Assembly: GCA_002869385.1 (NCBI GenBank)
Contig: PKTB01000024.1
Span: 558,001 to 622,000 of the forward strand
Source: Marinilabiliales bacterium
GTDB taxonomy: Bacteria; Bacteroidota; Bacteroidia; Bacteroidales; ML635J-15
DNA length: 64,000 nt
Reading direction: 5' to 3'
Part shown: piece by piece, positions 26,929 to 39,687 of the stretch
How positions within the stretch are numbered: the first letter of the stretch is position 1
How the letters are laid out: each line of letters starts with the position of its first letter
Notes under the pieces: model-generated
Told to the model about the DNA's origin: nothing
Database searches by the model: none
The model's input: the letters and a program-made list of their open reading frames with translations, nothing else
Position numbers and translations under genes: made by a program

Positions 26929-29900
26929 TTATATGTAAATAACAAAATTATTCATCAAATTATCTTTTCTAGTTGTAGGTTTCTGATATCCTTCGCTTAT
27001 TTCCACAACATTCTCAAAAATATATTCTCGTAGTTAGCTAACTGTTATTTCGCCATCCTGATTTGCGTCAGCGAGTTTATCATGCAGAGCTTTTAACAAT
27101 ACATAGGTAAAGACTCCGTGTTTTAGCTTGCTGATTTCAAGAGCAAAACCTGAACCTGTTGCGGCTGATATAACTACTGCCCCTGTACCCTTTCTTACAT
27201 CAGCAAAATAATTCATCATTAAATCAAATGAATTGTCTAAAATATCATTATCTCCTACTGTTGGTACATTATACATAACAACACCTTTCGCAGCAAGGGC
27301 TTGCTGTGCTGTTTCCGAGACATCTGTACGCTCATTTGTTTCTAATTGTATCTCTTCATCCAGTTCTCCTGAATGACATGCGTCAAGTAAAACCAGTTTA
27401 TTTCGAGCAGGTATCCCATCCATAACACCTTCAATTAAATCGTATTCCAAACCATTCACAGATGGATTGGAAAAATCCACATCATAAGTTGCAAAATAAA
27501 AATCACCTTCAGAATCAAGTAACCCATGACCTGAAAAATGAATAATTACAATATCATCAACGTTTGTATTGTTTAATTTTTCTTTTAATGAATTAAAATT
27601 GTCACGTGTACAATCTTTTCCAAACAGAGTATCAATTATGACATTATATTCAGGCTCAAGTTCTTTAAATGTATTTACTATCGCCCTACCATCGTTTATA
27701 GTATAATTAAGATTATAATCGGTATTATCATATTCTGCAACTGCCATTGATATAACATAAAGATTCCTTTGAATCTCTGTTTCAGGAGAATAATAGACTT
27801 CAACACTTTTTCTCAAGCTTTCAATACCCTGAGTGTTCATGGCTGAGACTTCAATATAATTCATACCCTCACTTAAATTAATCTTTTCTCTAATGGTAAT
27901 CTCATTTTTATTGTCTTTTCTTGTGTTTTTGCCATTACTCCCAAATACGGAAACGCCGTTTACAAAAATATTATATCTATCAATGTGATAAATAGAGTCT
28001 GAGGCTAGGATGTCGATATCAACAGTATTTTTACTTGTATAGAAATCTATTTTCTTAAAATTCTTGATTTCAACCTCCGGAGCATTAAATGTCTTATCAA
28101 AGAAATCTCCGTTAAAACCAATTTTCAACATCCTTTTTTCATGGGCTTTTTTATACAGAGGAATCAGTTGTTTATCTGCAAATGGGAGACTTTCAATAAC
28201 TTTATCAGGTCGGTTATATTGTAGGTCGAATTGTTCAAAACTATATGTATGCAGACCATCTGCAAAACTTACTTTTTTAGCGGCATCACTTGTACCCATG
28301 TAATACATCTCAGGAGTAAGTATTAAATAGTCTTCTTCATCAACCGGGATAATTGTACAAATCTCTTCTAGGGCTCTTGAGTCCAAAATTTTAATTTGGC
28401 TATCCCATCCACCTGAAATTACATATTTACCATCCGGGTTATATTTAACTGATGTAATACTGCCTGTGTGCCCTGTATATCTTGCTGCTTCAATTTCATT
28501 TTCCCAGTCAGTTAAAACAAGATTTTTATCCCAGGATGCTGATAATATATAATCATTTACAGGACTAAATTCTAAGGCAGAAACTATCCAATTATGTGGT
28601 TTAATATACTTAACCACTAGTTTTTTTTCTATATTACAAATTGCAATATCACCTGTCCATAATCCTACAGCAAGAAACTTATCATCACTTGTTACAGCAA
28701 CTGATTCTGCTTTAGATTTTAATTTAATATTATAGTTCTCATCAGGATCAAAAACATTTGTAATATTTAAAATTGAGTCTCGTCCAACAGAAAAAACAAA
28801 ATCTCCTTTATGATTGAAGCAAACATCCATTACATTATCACGATGTTGAACTTTGAATATAGGTGATGTATTATCTGTTTCATATACTTTAATAAGACTG
28901 TCATTACCGGCTATTGCAAGATAATTTTCATTATCAGACAATGATAGTGAGTTTACTGAAGTTCCTGCATCAATATATTCTGATAAAATATCTTCTTTTA
29001 TCTTTAAATTATGAATCTTCCAACCCATAGATGAAATATAAGTATCATTTTTAGCCCGGGAAATAAAAAGGTCTGTTAAAATTTGATTATCTATAAATAT
29101 AGAATTAGAGAGACGACATTTATACATATCGAACAGTCTAAGTCTTGAATCCCAACTAGCGCTTCCTATAAGCAAATTTTCATCAATAACATCAATTCCT
29201 TCAACCGGACTGGTATAATTAGCAAACGATTTAATTTCAACCCCTTGTAAAGATCTGAAAACACTAATTTTATTTGATGCTCCACATGCAATAATCTCTG
29301 ATGCATCTATATTGTACACAAGAGCTGTTCCCATTTGAAAACCGGTGGTTTTCTTGTATATTTTTTCGCCAGTCTCAAGATTCCACTCATAAAGAAACCC
29401 ATTCATGCTTAAAGCTGTCATTTTTTCAGCATCAGGTGATACAGAAACTTCTGTCCACATCTGATAATCTTCATTAAAATCATAAAGTATATTAAAGTCC
29501 TCAGTATCGACAACTTTAATTTTGTAATCGTATGATCCAGATGCTAATATTTTACCATTTTTACTAAAACTTAAAGATGTAATAAATGAATCGTGAAGTT
29601 TAATTTTTTGAATAATTTCAAGAGATTTTGTATCTATTAAAATAAGATTTCCGCCCTGATCACCTATTGCCAATAAGTTATTTTTCTCACTTGTAGCAAT
29701 TGCATCACATGCATAATCTGAAATTTTCATCTCTTTTATAAGTGTCCCATTTTTTGCTTTCCATATTTTTAGAATACCATCCTTACCAATCGAAACAATG
29801 TTTCTTTATTTAGGTAATAGATCAATATTATTTACTCCATTACTATATGCTTGCCATTCTGCGGTTTGTTTAAGTTCTTTTAAATCCCATTCTCTTATCT

Positions 29901-30198
29901 TTCCATCCCATCCTGCAGAATATATTATTTTATGCTTGTCATCAAAAACACAACATGTTGCACCATAATCTTTTCCGGAAAATTTTATTATCTGTCTGCC
30001 TGTTATATAATCCCATAGTATAATTGTTTTATCGACTGATGAACTTACAATATACCTTCCATCAGCAGACATATCAACATCTGTTATTTGACCTGTGTGA
30101 CCCACAGGAGGAATAATTCGAACATCCTGAGCTAAAGTAAGGTCACTAATTAAAATTATAAGCAATACAATAAGAAACGTGTAATTCTTTTTCATCAT
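26929..30198 (-). pseudogene. Exported WD40-caspase (C14) protein with two in-frame TAA
   Basis: The frame is 1,090 codons from a signal peptide (MMKKNYTFLIVLLIILISDLTLAQ). WD40 propeller repeats follow (VGHTGQITDVDMSADGRYIVSSSVDKTIILWD, cut short here, and about a dozen more), then a linker with an Ig-like segment, then a caspase-fold domain: the His in HFSGHGLL (codon 891) and the Cys in LLDACHSGE (codon 941). TAA interrupts codon 131 (29806-29808), inside the propeller, and codon 1055 (27034-27036), where homologues read TVNELKxYL. Beyond the second stop the frame continues LREYIFENVVEISEGY to TAA at 26929. Such proteins are often stress or self/non-self signalling modules, but this one appears exported. 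The catalytic dyad is intact if the first stop is bypassed. Confidence 0.8.
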
Positions 30199-30274
30199 TA
30201 TCAGGGTTTGAAATGTAAATTTATAAAAGATTTTGAAAAAAATGGTAATCTCACAAAAACCTCACCATTTTTAA

Positions 30275-30305
30275 ATAAAAAAACCGCCTCTATTCAGAGG
30301 CGGTT
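30275..30305 (-). terminator. Rho-independent terminator
   Basis: A perfect 10-base stem AACCGCCTCT/AGAGGCGGTT (30282-30305) is followed by a minus-strand T run (30275-30283). It ends the PKD-PorP-PKD operon. Confidence 0.85.
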
Positions 30306-30325
30306 AAATATTAAAGTTTACATAT

Positions 30326-33300
30326 TTATCTAATAAGATTTACAATTCCGGTTTCGACAACATCTTCTCCTTCTTCGTTAACCCCTGTAATTATGTAAAT
30401 ATAAGCACCTTCAGGACATTCAGAACCATAATTTTGCACTGTTCCATCCCATCCTTCGTAATAGTTCTTTGTAATAAAGATCGATTGATTCAACCTATTT
30501 ATGATTTGTAGTTTAAAATCTTCAAGAGGTCTGCCTCTTACATAAAACACATCATTTAGTCCATCATTATTAGGTGTAAATGAATTAGGAATATAGAACT
30601 GTGGTTCTGTTACATAAACTGTTACAGAGTCAGTTCCCATACATCCATGAACATCGTATCCAATTACAACGTAGGTGATTGTATCATCTGGATTTACCAA
30701 AGGATTTGCAATATTTGGATTGTCGATGAATTCATCAGGAGACCATGTGTATCCTACACCTCCTGTTGCATTAAGATATGTTTGTTCTCCTGCAACAATA
30801 GTTTGATCAGGTCCTGCTGAAATTACCGGTGAATCAAACACATTAACCATGACTTCATCAGTAACGGTATCACAGCCATAATATGAGACGCTTAGTGTGA
30901 ATAGTGTACTTTCAGACAAAGTGACATCAGGATTTGAGATTGTTGAATCTGTCATTCCTGTAGTTGGTGACCACAAGTATGACTGACCTTGAATCTCGCC
31001 TACTCCTAATTGTACTGTTCCGTTCATACATATGCTAACATCTTGTCCTGCATTTGCAATAGCTGTAGGTAACATTGTTATTCTTATTGAGTCCATACTC
31101 GTACATCCAGTAATATCATCTGTTACTGTCAATAAGAAGTTTGTGAACTCAGCAATTGGACTAGCAATAGGTTGTGCAGCAGTATTATCATCTAAATATG
31201 TAGAAGGAGTCCAAAAATATGATAAGCCATCAATTGCAGGAGTCCCTAGCAACAATGATCTGTTTGCACAAATAGTAGTATCTGGTCCTGCATCAGCTAA
31301 TGGAGATTCAAAAACGTCAATAGTCTGATAAGCAGAATTACTACAGTGGTTGTTAGATACCGTTAAAATTATATCCTGTGGCCCACCTTGTGAGAAAGTT
31401 ATTCCAGTTGGATTTTCCGCTAAAGATGATGAAGGGATTCCATATCTACCAAAACTCCAAGTAAAAGAAAAATAACCTCCGGTGCTTCCTTCATTGATAA
31501 AGTTAAATGGCTCATCAGGACACAAAGGAGCATTTGAAGAGAAATCAGCATCTGGAACTTCATGAATTGTTATTATTCCACTAGTAGAATCCGAACACCC
31601 AGTTGTCGAGTTATAAACACTTAGACTAATTATATGCGTTCCTGTTCCCACATAAGATACTATTGGATTTTCATCATTAGAACTAGTCATAGATGCATCA
31701 GTATCAAAATACCAGTTATATGTTACACTGCCATTAACTTCTGACAAATTGTGCATTTGAATAGGAATATCCTCACATTGTGGAGCATCAGTAGTAAAAT
31801 CTGCAACAGGGCTGTCATATATTTCGATAGTTTGAGTTACTGTCATCGTACAGTTATTAGACGTTATTGTAAAAGTAACTTCTTTATCGCCACCTGATGA
31901 ATATTTAACTGATGATGGGTTTTCAGCGCTAGAAACTGCGGGTGTAGCATCTGCTCCAAAGTCCCATGCATAGGAAAATTCCATTCCACTATCACCTGTA
32001 TTTGTAAAAGTAACATTATCTCCATCACAAACCGGCGCTGTAGATGTGAAGCTTACATTTTGTAATGTATATACAACAACTGTTTCTTCGGTATAATTAT
32101 CACAACCTGTAACAGGGTCGATTGCATATAACTGTACATTCATTACTCCTCCTGTATTGAAAATAATAGTTGGACTTTCACCATTTGCTGTTGTTGGTGT
32201 TGCATCAGCACCAAAGTCCCATGAATAGTCTAATGCAGGATCATAATCTAAAACATTAAATGTTATATCACTTTCAGCACAAACTGGGCTTGTTGATGAG
32301 AAATCTAGTTATGGCGCAGGTGAATTTTTTATAAAAATAGTATCAGTATAACTTGATACACAATTTGGTGATGATACACTCAAAGTAATAATATGATCGC
32401 CAGTAGTATTAAATTCAACTCCTGTTTGATTTTCAATTACAGATGAACCTGGTGTTGCATCTGCTCCAAAATCCCATGCGTAAGAAATATCCTGACCACT
32501 TGCGCCTTCATTTGTAAAATCAACTAATGCACCAAGACAAACAGAATCTGTAAAACTAAAGTCCGCAACCGGAGTTTCAAAAATATTAATTGTCTGAGTC
32601 TCTGTATTAGTACATCCTGAAACCTGATCAGTAACCATTAATGTAATTATTTGAACTCCTCCAGTTGAAAATGTTATACCAGTAGGATCTGAATCTGTCG
32701 ATGTTCCTGGCGAGCCATTAATTCCAAAGTCCCAGTCAAAGTCTAAGCCTGTTGGGTCTGCATCGAAACTAAAGTCAATTGATTCGCCTTCACATTGAGG
32801 TGCTGTACTACTGAATGATATATCAGGAGCAGGTGAATTTGCAACAGTAACAACTTGTGAAGTATTATCGCTACATGCACCGTTAGATACGGTTAAAGAT
32901 ATTGTCTGAGCACCATCTTCATCAAATTGGACAACTCCGGGGTTTTCAGCCGTTGAATTTTGTGGACTGGCACTGGTTCCAAAATCCCAAAGATATGTGT
33001 ATTCTGTACCTGAACTACCAGCATTTGAAAATACAATTCCAGCACCAACACATGGATTGTCAACAAATGTAAAATCAGCAACAGGAGCCTCAACTACAGC
33101 TATGTTTTGTACAACTGTATTAGGACATCCACTTCCAGAATCAGTAATAGTAAACGTAATAGTTTTATCACCAGCAGTAGCAAAACTTACTCCTGCAGGA
33201 TTTTCATCAGTACTAGACGATGGACTTGCATCCGGGTCAAATACCCAGCTATATGTCATTCCACCTCCTGTTGTACCAGTGTTAAAGAAATCAATTGTTT

Positions 33301-34657
33301 GATTGACGCAAATTGGTCCTGTATGCGAAAATGACACCTCAGGCCCGGATACAATATTTATTGTATCATAAAAAATCTGAGTACAATAATCATTTGAAAC
33401 AATGTGTTTAACAGGTTTTAAGCCAGATGTTTCAAAAACCACAAAAGGGTTTTCTGCATATGAAACTTGTTGCTCTGCATCTGTAGTAAATATCCACTCA
33501 TGTGTATATTCACTTCCTGTTGAACCGGTATTCGTAAATTGCACTGTATTATCCTCGCAAACATCATTCATGAATGTGAAATCAGCGTCCGGACGTTCTT
33601 GTATATTAACATAATGAGTAACAGTTGCAGAGTCCATTCCACAGTTAATTACAATTTCAAGATCAACCTGATGTAAGCCTGGTGTTGACCAACTTACACT
33701 CGGATTTTCATCTGTAGAACTAGCAATAGATGCACTACCATAAAAAGTCCATTCATATGTAACACCATATCCTGATGGTCCGGCATTAACAAAATCAATA
33801 TCTTCTTCTGTACAGCCGGGTTGAGTATAAACAAATTCAGGAACCAGAGTATCAACATCTGCTCCAAAACTATTTGCCTCAAGAAATACAGCAGAATCAT
33901 AAGAAGAATCAAGAGCATCAGCAATAACTAGCTTAATATGATATTCTTCACATGGTTCAACTATTGCCATAGCTGTAAACATTTGTGTTAAACCATCATA
34001 CTCAACAAATATTCCACCTGTGTTGTCTACGTAATAGCCCGAATTTGAGTTTTCTTCAGGACATGTACTGTTTGAGTCACCATTATTAACTGTTGCAATA
34101 GCAACTTCAGTAGAAGTTCCAGGTACTAGTGCAATATTATAATCTGTATAAGTTCCACCTAAAGGATTGGGTCCCGTTAAAAGAAATGCAAAAGCATCAT
34201 TAAAGTTGCAAACATATTCTCTGTACTCTTCTGATGCAAAAATGTAATTAAACATTACTGTATCTGCTGGGGACTTAAAGTCAAACTCTATTACTGCAGC
34301 ATCATTAGTATTAATACCAATAATTGCCTCAATATCTGTATCTCCGGCTGTTCCATTATTAGAACTCGTACCACCAGCGAGGTTTGGTCCCGGAGCATCA
34401 AAGATATCTCCTGTTGACATTATAATACCACTTGACATTGGAACTGAAGGGTCTCCAATTCCTGTATCAAACTCACCAATTGAACCAGGTGAGGCTGTAG
34501 AACTTATATTATAAACCTGAACACCATCTCCAAGAAGTACTTGCTGAACTAATTCCACGTCAGTAAGTATATCTTGAATGACTAGCTGGGCCTTTAATGG
34601 TATACAGGCCACAAGGAACAGGCTAAATGTCAATATTATATATTTAAATTTGCTCAT
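30326..34657 (-). pseudogene. Giant PKD adhesin with choice-of-anchor L and T9SS type B domains, one TAA
   Basis: The frame is 1,444 codons from ATG 34657 (MSKFKYIILTFSLFLVACIPLKAQ); a longer TTG start at 34789 would overlap the upstream gene. The N-terminus is a choice-of-anchor L domain (MSSGIIMSTGD, FNYIFASEEYREYVC, DAFAFLLTGPNP). About ten PKD-like repeats follow, then Ig-like segments with TxCP-type cysteines, and a gliding-motility-associated C-terminus (YIPNSFTPNNDGLND, EGWDGT, GIVNLIR) that directs T9SS type B export. TAA at codon 783 (32309-32311) falls at the start of the seventh PKD unit (NSPAPxLDFSST). If it is effective, the sorting domain is lost and the protein cannot reach the surface. 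Confidence 0.8.
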
Positions 34658-34667
34658 ATGCGATATT

Positions 34668-35639
34668 TTAAAATAATTTGCGGAATTCATCTTCCGAATT
34701 AAAATAGTATCCGAGACTAATCTCGTGTGTATTTGCTCCTGATGCGACAGTACTAAGACTTGTGCCCGGCAGGTCATAAGAATAACCAATATAATAATTA
34801 GTCCATTGGAAGCCTAGTAGGAAGGCAACTGTATTTTGAGCACGATACCATGTTCCTATTCTTACAAGAAAGTCTTCTTCAAATGTGTAATTTGCATATA
34901 ATCCTGTTGCCAATTCGTAAATTCCGTTTTGTGAATTTGCTATTACATTAGGCATAAAGCTAACAGCACTACCTTCAGGTGTAATTTTAATACCTGCTTG
35001 TGTGGACATTTTAGTATATAATGGACCTTCGTCTTCCATAAAACTTTCATTTGGTGCTACCATATGGAATGCTGAAAATCCGGCAAATGCGTTAATATTA
35101 CCATCATCAGGTTGATAAAACCACATTAGTCCTAAACCAGCATCAAAGAAGAACTTTGATTCATACATAATATTTTCACTTGTTGGGTTTGATGCAGTAT
35201 AAATACCTGCTGAATATTGATCATCAAAAGTTAAACCTTACACATCAAGATATTTCTGATTAAATCCTCCATAAAGTGACACACTTAAAAAATGACCGCT
35301 TTCTGTTAAACGTAAATTATAATTTGGCGCAATCATTACCTCGATATGATGGAAAGCTCCTGCTTGGTCATTCATTGCGAATAGACCAGCACTTAGATTA
35401 TTACCATCTCCCTGCTCGTAAACAGGCATAAAAAATGTTAATGAAGCTGTTTTATATCCATTGTCAATACCTGCCCATTGAGAACGATAATTTAATTTAG
35501 CATTTATACTGTTATCAGCTCCCATAATTGCAGGATTAACTTTTAATGGAGCAGAATATGGTTGTGAGAAACGCACATCCTGTGCAAAAACTGACCAGCT
35601 TAACAGTAATCCGAGTGTTATAATTATTATTTTTTTCAT
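34668..35639 (-). pseudogene. PorP/SprF-like type IX membrane protein with one TAA
   Basis: The frame is 324 codons. A signal peptide (MKKIIIITLGLLLSWSVFAQ) is followed by the family's N-terminus (DVRFSQPYSAPLKVNPAIMG, NYRSQWAGIDNGYKTASLTF) and an outer-membrane barrel of about 14 strands ending HEISLGYYFNSEDEFRKLF. PorP/SprF proteins are paired with type B sorted substrates such as SprB and help export or retain them. TAA at codon 134 (35238-35240) sits in QKYLDVxGLTFDDQY. The frame continues open on both sides. Both flanking adhesin genes also carry one stop, so the whole export locus would be inactive if the stops are real. Confidence 0.82.
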
Positions 35640-35671
35640 AATCTTAATTTTTAAAATTTTACCTATATAAT

Positions 35672-38600
35672 TTATCTAATTAAATTTACCATTCCTGATT
35701 CGTTGAATTTTTCACCATCTGTGAAAACTCCTTTTGTGTGATAAACATAAGCGCCTGAGGCTACTTTTTTACCAGTTCCTTGAATGGTGCCATCCCATCC
35801 GTCATCAGGATTTGTTGTATGATAAATTAGGTTTCCATTTCTGTCAAAGATATCCAATTGGAAACTTTGTGTTCCCTTTCCTCGGATATAAAACTTATCG
35901 TTTCTACCGTCATTATTTGGTGTAAATGCGTTAGGAATATAAACTCCTGGCACATTAACCATGATTGTTATACTATCAGTACCAACACATCCATAAAGGT
36001 CAGTTCCGATAACAACATAAACGGTAGTACTGTCTGGATAAGCAACAGGATTAAACACCCATTAATTGCTAAGTGACTCTGCAGGTGACCATTCATATTG
36101 AATAGCTCCTGTTACTATAAGTTCAATTTGTTCACCTTCTGCAATTTCTATTGTATCTTGATCTACAAAGCTTGTAGCATGAACATCCGGCATTTGATGT
36201 ACATTTACAAAAACTTGGTCTGTTAGAGTATCACATCCAGGATAGTATGTATTTAATGTATAAACTGTTGTTTGCGCTGGAGTAACATATGGGTTTGGAG
36301 CTAAAGTATCTCCTACTCCTTCTACCGGAGACCAAAAATACATTTGTCCTTCAAGGAGACCAGTTCCAATTTGAATACTGTCTCCACTACATATATCATA
36401 ATCAGGTCCTGCATTTGCAATTGCTGATGGTAACATAGTTACAATAATAGTATCTTGTGACATACATCCTGCGGCGTCTGTTACCACTAAAATATAATTA
36501 GAAATCTGTGCTTCAGGACTAGCTAAAGGTTGTGCAACAGTATCGAAGTCTAAAGTTGAGCTTGGGAACCATAAATATGTAAATCCAACCTCTTCAGGAC
36601 TTCCTAATAACAAACTTGCATCTGCACAAATAGTTGTGTCGTTACCTGCGTTAATTTCAGGAAATTCAAATACTTCAATTGATTCGGTATGTGAATTTGA
36701 ACAAACACCATTTGTAATATTTAGTGTTATTGATTTTGAACCGCCTTGAGTATATGTAACTGTTGTTGGGTTTTCCGCTGAAGAACTTGAAGGCTGTGAA
36801 TTTTCTCCAAAGTCCCAACTGTATGTCCAATTACTACCTGAACTTCCGGTATTTGAAAAATCAACACCTTCGTCACCACAAACTGGTGCAGTTGAACTAA
36901 AACTTGCGGTAGGTGTTTCATTTATTGTAATTGTATGTGTAACAGTGTCAGTACATGATGTTATACCGTGAGTAATTACTAATTGAACTTCTTTAGTACC
37001 ATGCATATCATATACTACATTTTGTGGATCTTCATCTGTAGATGTAGCCGGACTTGCATTTGCGCCAAAGTCCCATTCATAAGTAACATTTACATCATCA
37101 CCTGTATTAGTAAAGTTTACAGGTAAGCCTGAGCACTCAGGTGCTGTGCTAGCAAAATCAGCATCTGGAGTATCATATACATAAACTGAATCAATAATTG
37201 TGTTTGAACAATTAGAATTTCCGATAGTAAAACTAACATATTTCCAACCGCTTGTTGTATAATAAACTCCTGTTGTGTTTTCAGCATTTGCTGTTGGAGG
37301 AATTGCATCCTCACCAAAATCCCAAGTATAATATAAATTTGTTCCTGTACTTCCTGTATTTGTAAAGCTATAAGTTGCACTTAGACACAATGAATCTGTA
37401 TGAGTGAAGCTTGCAACAGGTGTCTCCTGAATATTTATTGTGGTAGTAGACATATCTGAACAACCTGTAATTGTATTAGTTGTTACTAATTCTACTACTT
37501 TATTTCCTGCTGTAGTATATATAACTCCCATTGGATTTTCATCAGTACTTGTTGCTGGTGTAGCATCAGCACCAAAATCCCAAGCAAACGTAACATCTGT
37601 AGATGTACAAGTATTTGTAAAATCTACTCCTAGGTTTATACATTGAGGACTTGTATTAGCAAAATCTGATTCAGGTGTATCGTATATTGTAATAGTTTGT
37701 GAAGAAGAATTTGAGCAGCTTCCATTACTAATAGTTAATAGAACATCTTTAGTCCCACTGGTGTAATAAGAAATTCCAATTGGATTTTCAGCTGTAGAAC
37801 TACCAGGTGTTGCTCCTTCTCCAAAGTCCCATTCATATGTCCAGTCTCCTCCAGTACTACCAGTATTCGTAAAATCTATTTCTGCATCAACACAATCATC
37901 TCCAGAATATGTAAAGCTAACTGTCGGTGTAGTATTTATTGTAATATTCTGGCTAATTTGATCAGTACACCCAGTAAGAATATCAGTTGTTATTAAAGTT
38001 ACTGTTTTAGTACAGGGTGCTGAGTATGCTATATCAACTGGGTTCTCATCTGTACTAGTTGAAGGTGTAGCATCAGCACCAAAATCCCATGCATATGTGT
38101 GTCCACCAGTAGAACCAGTATTTACAAAATCAACATTTAAACCTGTACAGACAGGAGCTGTACTTGAAAAGTCTGATACAGGGGTTGCATATACTTCGAC
38201 ATTGTCTACTGTTGAATTTGAACAATATACGGAGCTAATTGTAAGACTGATATTTTTAACTCCAGAAGTAGTGTATTCTACTCCTGTTGGATTTTCCGCA
38301 GCAGATATCTGTGGATTTGCTCCTTCTCCAAAGTCCCAACTATATGACAATCCGGCGCCTGTTGACACAGTATTTGTAAAGTCATAGCTTGAACCAAGAC
38401 AATCATCACCAGAACTACTTATTGATACAGTTGGTGTTTCTCTGATTAGAATGTCATCAGTATAAACAGTTGAACAACTTGTAATACTATTTGTAATTGT
38501 TAAACTAACGTGTTTTGAGCCACTGCTTGAATAAACAACTCCACTTGGATTCTCTGAAGTAGAGGTTAATGGTGTTGCATCTGTACCAAAATCCCAGCTA

Positions 38601-39283
38601 AAAGTATGTCCTGCAGATGACCCAAGATTAGTAAAGTCAACATCATAGCCAGTACAAGATGGTGTATTAGTTGTAAAATCGACAACAGGTGCTTCATTTA
38701 CATTAATAACAAGATTTGTAGATTCTGTACAATTTCCATTGGTTATATTTAATGTGACAGTTTTTGAACCACTTGTAGTCCAATAAACACCACTTGGATT
38801 CTCTGCTGATGATACTGAAGGAATGGCACCTTCACCAAAATCCCAGGTATAAGTCCACCCAGCTCCTGTGCTTCCTGTATTTGTAAAATCAACAGTTTCA
38901 TATTCACATGGTGTTAAGGATGTCGAATTAAATGAAACAGTAGGATTTTCATAAATCATAATCCCATGAGTTTTATACGAAACACATCCTGTAACAACAT
39001 CTGTTACTGTTATTGTTACCTCTTTAACTCCTCCCAATGTGTAGGTTACTCCTGGGGGAAACTCTCCTATATGAGATGCTGGTGATGAACTAGCACCAAA
39101 ATCCCATTCGTATGTACAGTTAAAATGGCTATAACCACTATTAACAAAGGTAACAGAATTCCCTGTACATTCAGGTGCTGTTGATGTAAAGTCTGCTTGC
39201 ACACTATCGCAATAATGTGGGGCCTGAGCAAATGCCACCACACCAAACAAACTCAATAGCAGAATTAGTTTAAGTTTTTTCAT
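35672..39283 (-). pseudogene. Giant PKD-repeat adhesin, T9SS type B sorted, one TAA
   Basis: The frame is 1,204 codons from ATG 39283 (MKKLKLILLLSLFGVVAFAQ). Ten PKD-like domains of about 84 residues alternate between two subtypes, WDFGADATPxTSTDENP and WDFGEGAxPxxSxAENP, which implies amplification of a two-domain unit. Two metal- or Ig-like segments follow (LPSAIANAGPDYDICSG), then a gliding-motility-associated C-terminus (YIPNAFTPNNDGRNDKFYIRG, DDGWDGT, GMVNLIR), split from the rest by TAA at codon 1074 (36062-36064). A stop here removes exactly the type B sorting domain. It is the first gene of the operon with porP/sprF and the second PKD adhesin. Confidence 0.82.
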
Positions 39284-39687
39284 AAGTATCAATTTAGATT
39301 TAATAAAATGCTTTTCACAATATAGCTAAAATAAAGTGTTATTTAGTTTTTATATTTAATAATTTAACCCTGTATGCTTGAAATTTAGATAAAATGCCTT
39401 TTTTTATATAATTTATATTGTATCTATTTTCTTTACTTTTAATTTAATTTCTACGCATAAAATTATAATAAGTTTGATTATGATAAGTTTATTTTAGAGT
39501 AGTATTTTTCAAGTATTTGCTAAAGACATATAATACTATCTGTAAATGAAATGCTTACGAGTGTGATTCTGTTGATAAAATAAATTGATATTTGTAAAAA
39601 AATACAATTTTATTTTCAATATCATTTATTCGTACTTACTTTGCAGAAAAATAACAAATATTTATTGACCAGAATAGATTTTAATAA
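39284..39687. other. 404-base AT-rich divergent intergenic region
   Basis: No open frame or RNA gene is visible. It must contain the promoters for the adhesin operon (minus) and the acyltransferase operon (plus). The best plus-strand candidate is TTACTTTG at 39636-39643, one base from the -7 consensus. I see no convincing operator or stem-loop. Confidence 0.4.

Noticed and set aside
33107..33614. Plus-strand open frames inside the PKD adhesins
   Set aside because: They are shadows of repeat-rich coding sequence on the minus strand, rich in Ser and Thr and without conserved domains.
39284..39687. RNA gene in the large divergent gap
   Set aside because: No stable stem-loop or known RNA signature could be found by eye; it is AT-rich promoter DNA.
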